A stretch of 9,254 bases of DNA, taken from contig JBDSLU010000255.1 in assembly GCA_039916225.1 (NCBI GenBank), forward strand, positions 1-9,254. Reading direction: 5' to 3'. Shown here in pieces: positions 6,975-9,254 of the stretch. The stretch's first letter is position 1, and each line of letters opens with the position of its first letter. The notes under the pieces are model-generated. The model made no database searches. It was not told the origin of the DNA and saw only the letters and a program-made list of their open reading frames with translations. Made by a program: the position numbers and the translations under genes. The stretch is from JBDSLU01 sp039916225 (GTDB lineage: Bacteria; Acidobacteriota; Vicinamibacteria; Vicinamibacterales; Vicinamibacteraceae).

Positions 6975-8312
6975 TCAGGTGCGGTCCTTCGGCTCCTCGG
7001 GCTTCACCACATCGCCGTCCTTCAAGTCTCGCACCGAATTGAAGGGGCCGGTGATGACTTCGTCGCCCGCCTTGAGGCCGCTCAGCACCTCGAAATACTT
7101 GTCGCCGGCAATGCCCGTCTTGACCGGGATGAAGGTGGCCTTGGCATCCTTGATCAGGAAGACGCCCTCGGTGTCCTTCCGCGTCTGGCCGGCGGGCAGG
7201 GGATCGGTGGCGTTCGGTCGAGGCGTGTTCTTGGCCTTCGGATCGACCTTCGGCTGCGGGACGATCTTGCCGGCGGCGTCGTAGATCAGCTCGCGGACGG
7301 CCATCGCCTGGATCGGCACGGCGACCGACTTGGCCCGCGTCGCCGTGGTGACGTCGGCGGTGCAGGTGAAGCCGGGCCGGACCTCCGGGATCTGGCCGTC
7401 GATGGTCACCGTGACCTTGAAGTTGGTCGCGGTCTGGCCGCTCTGTCCGGCCGCGGCCTGGACGATCGGGCTGTTGCCGACTTCAGTGACCTTGCCGGTG
7501 AACGTCTTGTCCGGGATGGCGTCGATCTTCACCTTGGCGGTCTGGCCGATCTGGACGAACGGGATGTCGGTCTCGTCGACCTCGACCTCGGCCTCGATGA
7601 TCGACATGTCGGCGATTTGCAGCAGCACGGTGCCGGCGTTGTTCATCGTGCCGATGACCACCGTCTCGCCCTGCTCGATGTTGCGGCGGACGATCAAACC
7701 GTCGATCGGCGACTCGATGCGGGTGCGCGACAGCTCGTACTCGGCGCTCGATACCGTGGCCGCGTTTTCCTGGATGCGCTGATCCTGCGTCGACAGCCCC
7801 TGCTCGGCGTCGCGCAGCTGCGTCTCGCGGACCTTGACCTCGCTCTCGGCCCCATCGAGGGCCTGGCGGGTCGTCAGCTGCTGGGCCCAGAGCTCACGGG
7901 CCCGGCGCAGGTTCTCGCGCGACAGCGCCAGGTTCTCGCGCGACGCCGCCACGCTGCTGCGGAGCTGTTCGAGCTGCGATCGGGCCGCGGCCAGGCCGGC
8001 CGCGGTGCGGTTGGTGGCCGTCCGCTGGTTGCGCGGATCGATCTGCATCAGGAACTGGCCCTTGGTGACCTTCTGGCCCTCATCGACGGCCAGCTCCACG
8101 ACGCGCCCCATGGTGTCGGCCGCGATGTTGACGGTGGTGCGCGCCTGGATCTTGCCCGAGGCCGAGACGACGGCCTCGAGATCGCGCGCCAGCACCTTCT
8201 CCAGGCTGACCGGCTTGCCGGGGGTGCGCTTCAGCCACGTGTTGCCGGCAGCCGCGCCGCCCAGCACCACGACCGCGACGACGCCGATGATGACCTTCTT
8301 CCCAGTGGACAC
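6975..8312 (-). CDS. MacA/HlyD-type periplasmic adaptor of a tripartite efflux system
   Basis: This 445-residue membrane fusion protein starts with an N-terminal membrane anchor at about 7-23 (VIIGVVAVVVLGGAAAG). It continues with half of the lipoyl/barrel-sandwich domain (about 55-92, GRVVELAVDEGQKVTKGQFL), a long alpha-helical hairpin (about 100-195, rich in heptad-like A, L, R and E), and the second lipoyl half (RIESPIDGLIVRRNIEQGET, 198-217). A beta-barrel (about 236-325) and a membrane-proximal domain (about 328-430) follow. Such adaptors bridge an inner-membrane ABC permease to an outer-membrane channel. A proline- and lysine-rich insertion (about 349-378) interrupts the membrane-proximal domain. 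The start is GTG, set by GGAGG 7 nt upstream. The preceding stop codon directly abuts this GTG, so translation is probably coupled. It is followed by three permeases, consistent with a MacAB-like exporter. Confidence 0.93.
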   Translation of the reverse strand: MSTGKKVIIGVVAVVVLGGAAAGNTWLKRTPGKPVSLEKVLARDLEAVVSASGKIQARTTVNIAADTMGRVVELAVDEGQKVTKGQFLMQIDPRNQRTATNRTAAGLAAARSQLEQLRSSVAASRENLALSRENLRRARELWAQQLTTRQALDGAESEVKVRETQLRDAEQGLSTQDQRIQENAATVSSAEYELSRTRIESPIDGLIVRRNIEQGETVVIGTMNNAGTVLLQIADMSIIEAEVEVDETDIPFVQIGQTAKVKIDAIPDKTFTGKVTEVGNSPIVQAAAGQSGQTATNFKVTVTIDGQIPEVRPGFTCTADVTTATRAKSVAVPIQAMAVRELIYDAAGKIVPQPKVDPKAKNTPRPNATDPLPAGQTRKDTEGVFLIKDAKATFIPVKTGIAGDKYFEVLSGLKAGDEVITGPFNSVRDLKDGDVVKPEEPKDRT

Positions 8313-9026
8313 CTAAGAACCTCCAGCGGTCGCGGCCTTGTAGACGCCGACGACGAGCGCAATCACGAGATACAGCGCGGTGAACGAGACGAAGATCGGT
8401 GCGGTCCGGCGTCGATAGAGCACCCCGAGACCGATGGCGAGCACCAACAAGTACCAGAACCACCAGAGGTCGATCGCGCCGAGGAAGCCGGCCATGAAGC
8501 CGTGCTCGGCGAACAATTGTCCTAGCCCCTGCAGGCTCGTGATCGAGACCATCGATCCGCGGACGTAGTTCGCGATCATCAGGACGACCTGGGCCACGGT
8601 ACTCACGACGCCGGCATGCACGACCACGGCGAGCACCTGCTTGTAGGACGCCGCGCCGCCGGTGATGGCGAAGACGCCCAGCAGGATGCCGGCGAGGGCC
8701 AGGACGAACAGGATCGCGAAGATCGGGCCGGCGATCGGTGTGGCGTACTTGGTCACCGTCATGGCCATCTGCGCCTGCTGGTCGGTCACGGCGGGGTTGC
8801 CCGCCTTCATCTGATCGATGAACGCCGACTGGCCGACCTCGGACCAGAAGAACGCCGTCGACACCGCGATCGACAGGGCCACCGTGATGGCGAAGATGTC
8901 GAACCACCGGGGAAATGACACCACCGATTCGAACGTCGCTTTGGGCGACGTCAGCATGCCGAGGAAGCGTTGCGCCAGTGACAGCGGAGCTGCACTACCG
9001 GAGGAGGCGGACAGAGGCTGGGTCAT
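8313..9026 (-). CDS. Yip1-family integral membrane protein
   Basis: This 237-residue protein has a short polar N-terminus, then SLAQRFLGMLTSPKATFESV (16-35), the kind of amphipathic lead-in typical of bacterial Yip1-domain proteins. Five predicted membrane helices follow at about 43-61, 98-122, 129-153, 182-204 and 208-229. The basic YRRR (204-207) separates the last two. The family has no defined enzymatic role in bacteria. It is likely an inner-membrane accessory factor. As the first gene of the operon, its TAG abuts the adaptor's GTG with no gap, which points to co-expression with the exporter. The ATG has no strong Shine-Dalgarno, but the ORF, the hydrophobic pattern and the -10-like element just upstream favour it. 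Family assignment is by pattern recognition and fairly secure; function is open. Confidence 0.85.
   Translation of the reverse strand: MTQPLSASSGSAAPLSLAQRFLGMLTSPKATFESVVSFPRWFDIFAITVALSIAVSTAFFWSEVGQSAFIDQMKAGNPAVTDQQAQMAMTVTKYATPIAGPIFAILFVLALAGILLGVFAITGGAASYKQVLAVVVHAGVVSTVAQVVLMIANYVRGSMVSITSLQGLGQLFAEHGFMAGFLGAIDLWWFWYLLVLAIGLGVLYRRRTAPIFVSFTALYLVIALVVGVYKAATAGGS
8320..8324 (-). promoter_or_regulatory. Ribosome binding site that fixes the GTG start of the adaptor
   Basis: On the minus strand this is GGAGG, 7 nt before the GTG at 8312. It lies inside the last codons of the Yip1-family gene, whose TAG immediately precedes the GTG. This supports GTG as the true start and coupled translation. 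Confidence 0.75.
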
Positions 9027-9064
9027 AGGTATAGGCTCGCGTAACGGCCGAAGATCGACCGCCT

Positions 9065-9070
9065 ATTGTA
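9065..9070 (-). promoter_or_regulatory. Candidate -10 box for the exporter operon
   Basis: The minus strand reads GGATACAATAGG, giving TACAAT about 39 nt before the ATG of the Yip1-family gene. It is an AT-rich island in very GC-rich sequence. No good -35 (TTGACA-like) lies 16-18 nt upstream, where the sequence is near GCCACG. The candidate rests on the -10 and its position only. Confidence 0.35.
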
Positions 9071-9114
9071 TCCTCGCTCGCTACATACGTGGCCGAGACG
9101 GATGATGTTCATAT

Positions 9115-9166
9115 CCGGCCACACCGGACACCGGAGCCTCCGGCTCCGGTATTCCGGTGCGGCCGG
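9115..9166. repeat. Strong 52-nt stem-loop upstream of the exporter operon
   Basis: The arms 9115-9138 and 9142-9166 pair almost completely around a TCC loop, with two mismatches and one bulged base. The inner 9 bp (ACCGGAGCC/GGCTCCGGT, 9130-9150) are perfect. There is no adjoining T-run. It may be a bidirectional terminator that shields the operon promoter, or a REP-like repeat. Confidence 0.65.
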
Positions 9167-9178
9167 CTACGGTCAGGC

Positions 9179-9201
9179 CGCCTGCTGCGCAGCAGCAGGC
9201 G
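9179..9201. repeat. Perfect 10-bp-stem hairpin
   Basis: CGCCTGCTGC, loop GCA, then GCAGCAGGCG: a perfect 10-bp stem 12 nt beyond the larger stem-loop. The spacing suggests a cluster of palindromic units. Confidence 0.65.
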
Positions 9202-9252
9202 AGCCGGTAACGATTCCGGTGCGGGCAGCGGGCGAGCCAGCAACGATTCCGG
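9192..9252 (+). repeat. Two-copy direct repeat, 28-bp units at 33-bp spacing
   Basis: Units 9192-9219 and 9225-9252 agree at 25 of 28 positions and both end AACGATTCCGG. A third partial copy of the end (ATTCCGG) occurs at 9151-9157 within the stem-loop. The array runs into the window edge and may continue. I see no coding signal in 9072-9254. Confidence 0.65.
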
Positions 9253-9254
9253 CC

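Noticed and set aside
6961..6980. TCAGG repeats at the adaptor's stop codon
   Set aside because: Three short copies in 20 nt are too small to distinguish from chance, and they do not affect the reading frame.
6387..8525. A 712-residue open frame on the plus strand across the adaptor
   Set aside because: It is a shadow of the adaptor and the neighbouring gene ends. Composition is biased and no family features are visible.
9130..9252. CRISPR array
   Set aside because: There are only two full direct repeat units with a 5-nt gap, no spacer-sized unique sequence between them, and no cas genes in the window.

Overview
This is a GC-rich bacterial window in which every gene I can support lies on the minus strand. 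I therefore describe it from high to low coordinates, in the direction of transcription. The content suggests Acidobacteriota, perhaps Vicinamibacteria: a Yip1-type membrane protein leading an adaptor and FtsX/MacB permease operon, an EF-G-like GTPase away from ribosomal protein genes, and a tiny secreted protein of a lineage-restricted kind. That placement is an inference from style and gene content; no marker gene here proves it.

Layout. Positions 9027-9254 hold no gene. They contain a 52-nt stem-loop, a second 23-nt stem-loop, a 33-bp-spaced direct repeat and a candidate -10 box. Next comes a tight five-gene operon: a Yip1-family five-helix membrane protein (9026-8313), a MacA/HlyD-type adaptor with a GTG start directly abutting it (8312-6975), and three FtsX/MacB-type permeases (6944-5721, 5690-4401, 4394-3105). 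The last two permeases are tandem duplicates of equal length, about 83% identical with no gaps. No ATP-binding subunit is encoded in the operon or elsewhere in the window. Positions 3104-2810 are non-coding and carry an imperfect long inverted repeat with a purine-rich and a pyrimidine-rich arm, plus two short palindromes close to the next gene.

An EF-G2-like translational GTPase follows (2809-710). Its switch II and NKxD motifs depart from canonical EF-G. The left end carries a 112-residue secreted protein of unknown function (575-237). It is bracketed by a 77-bp inverted repeat (50-126 and 616-692, about 88% identical), and a perfect 11-bp hairpin lies at 4-29.

How the genes may work together. 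The adaptor and permeases form the membrane and periplasmic parts of a MacAB-like tripartite exporter, which needs an ATPase from elsewhere and probably an outer-membrane channel. The Yip1 protein is translationally linked to the adaptor and may be an accessory membrane factor. The EF-G-like protein and the small secreted protein have no visible functional link to the exporter.

I did not find a clear, complete undescribed system. The best leads are the inverted-repeat-flanked secreted-protein unit and the ATPase-less exporter operon with a duplicated permease.
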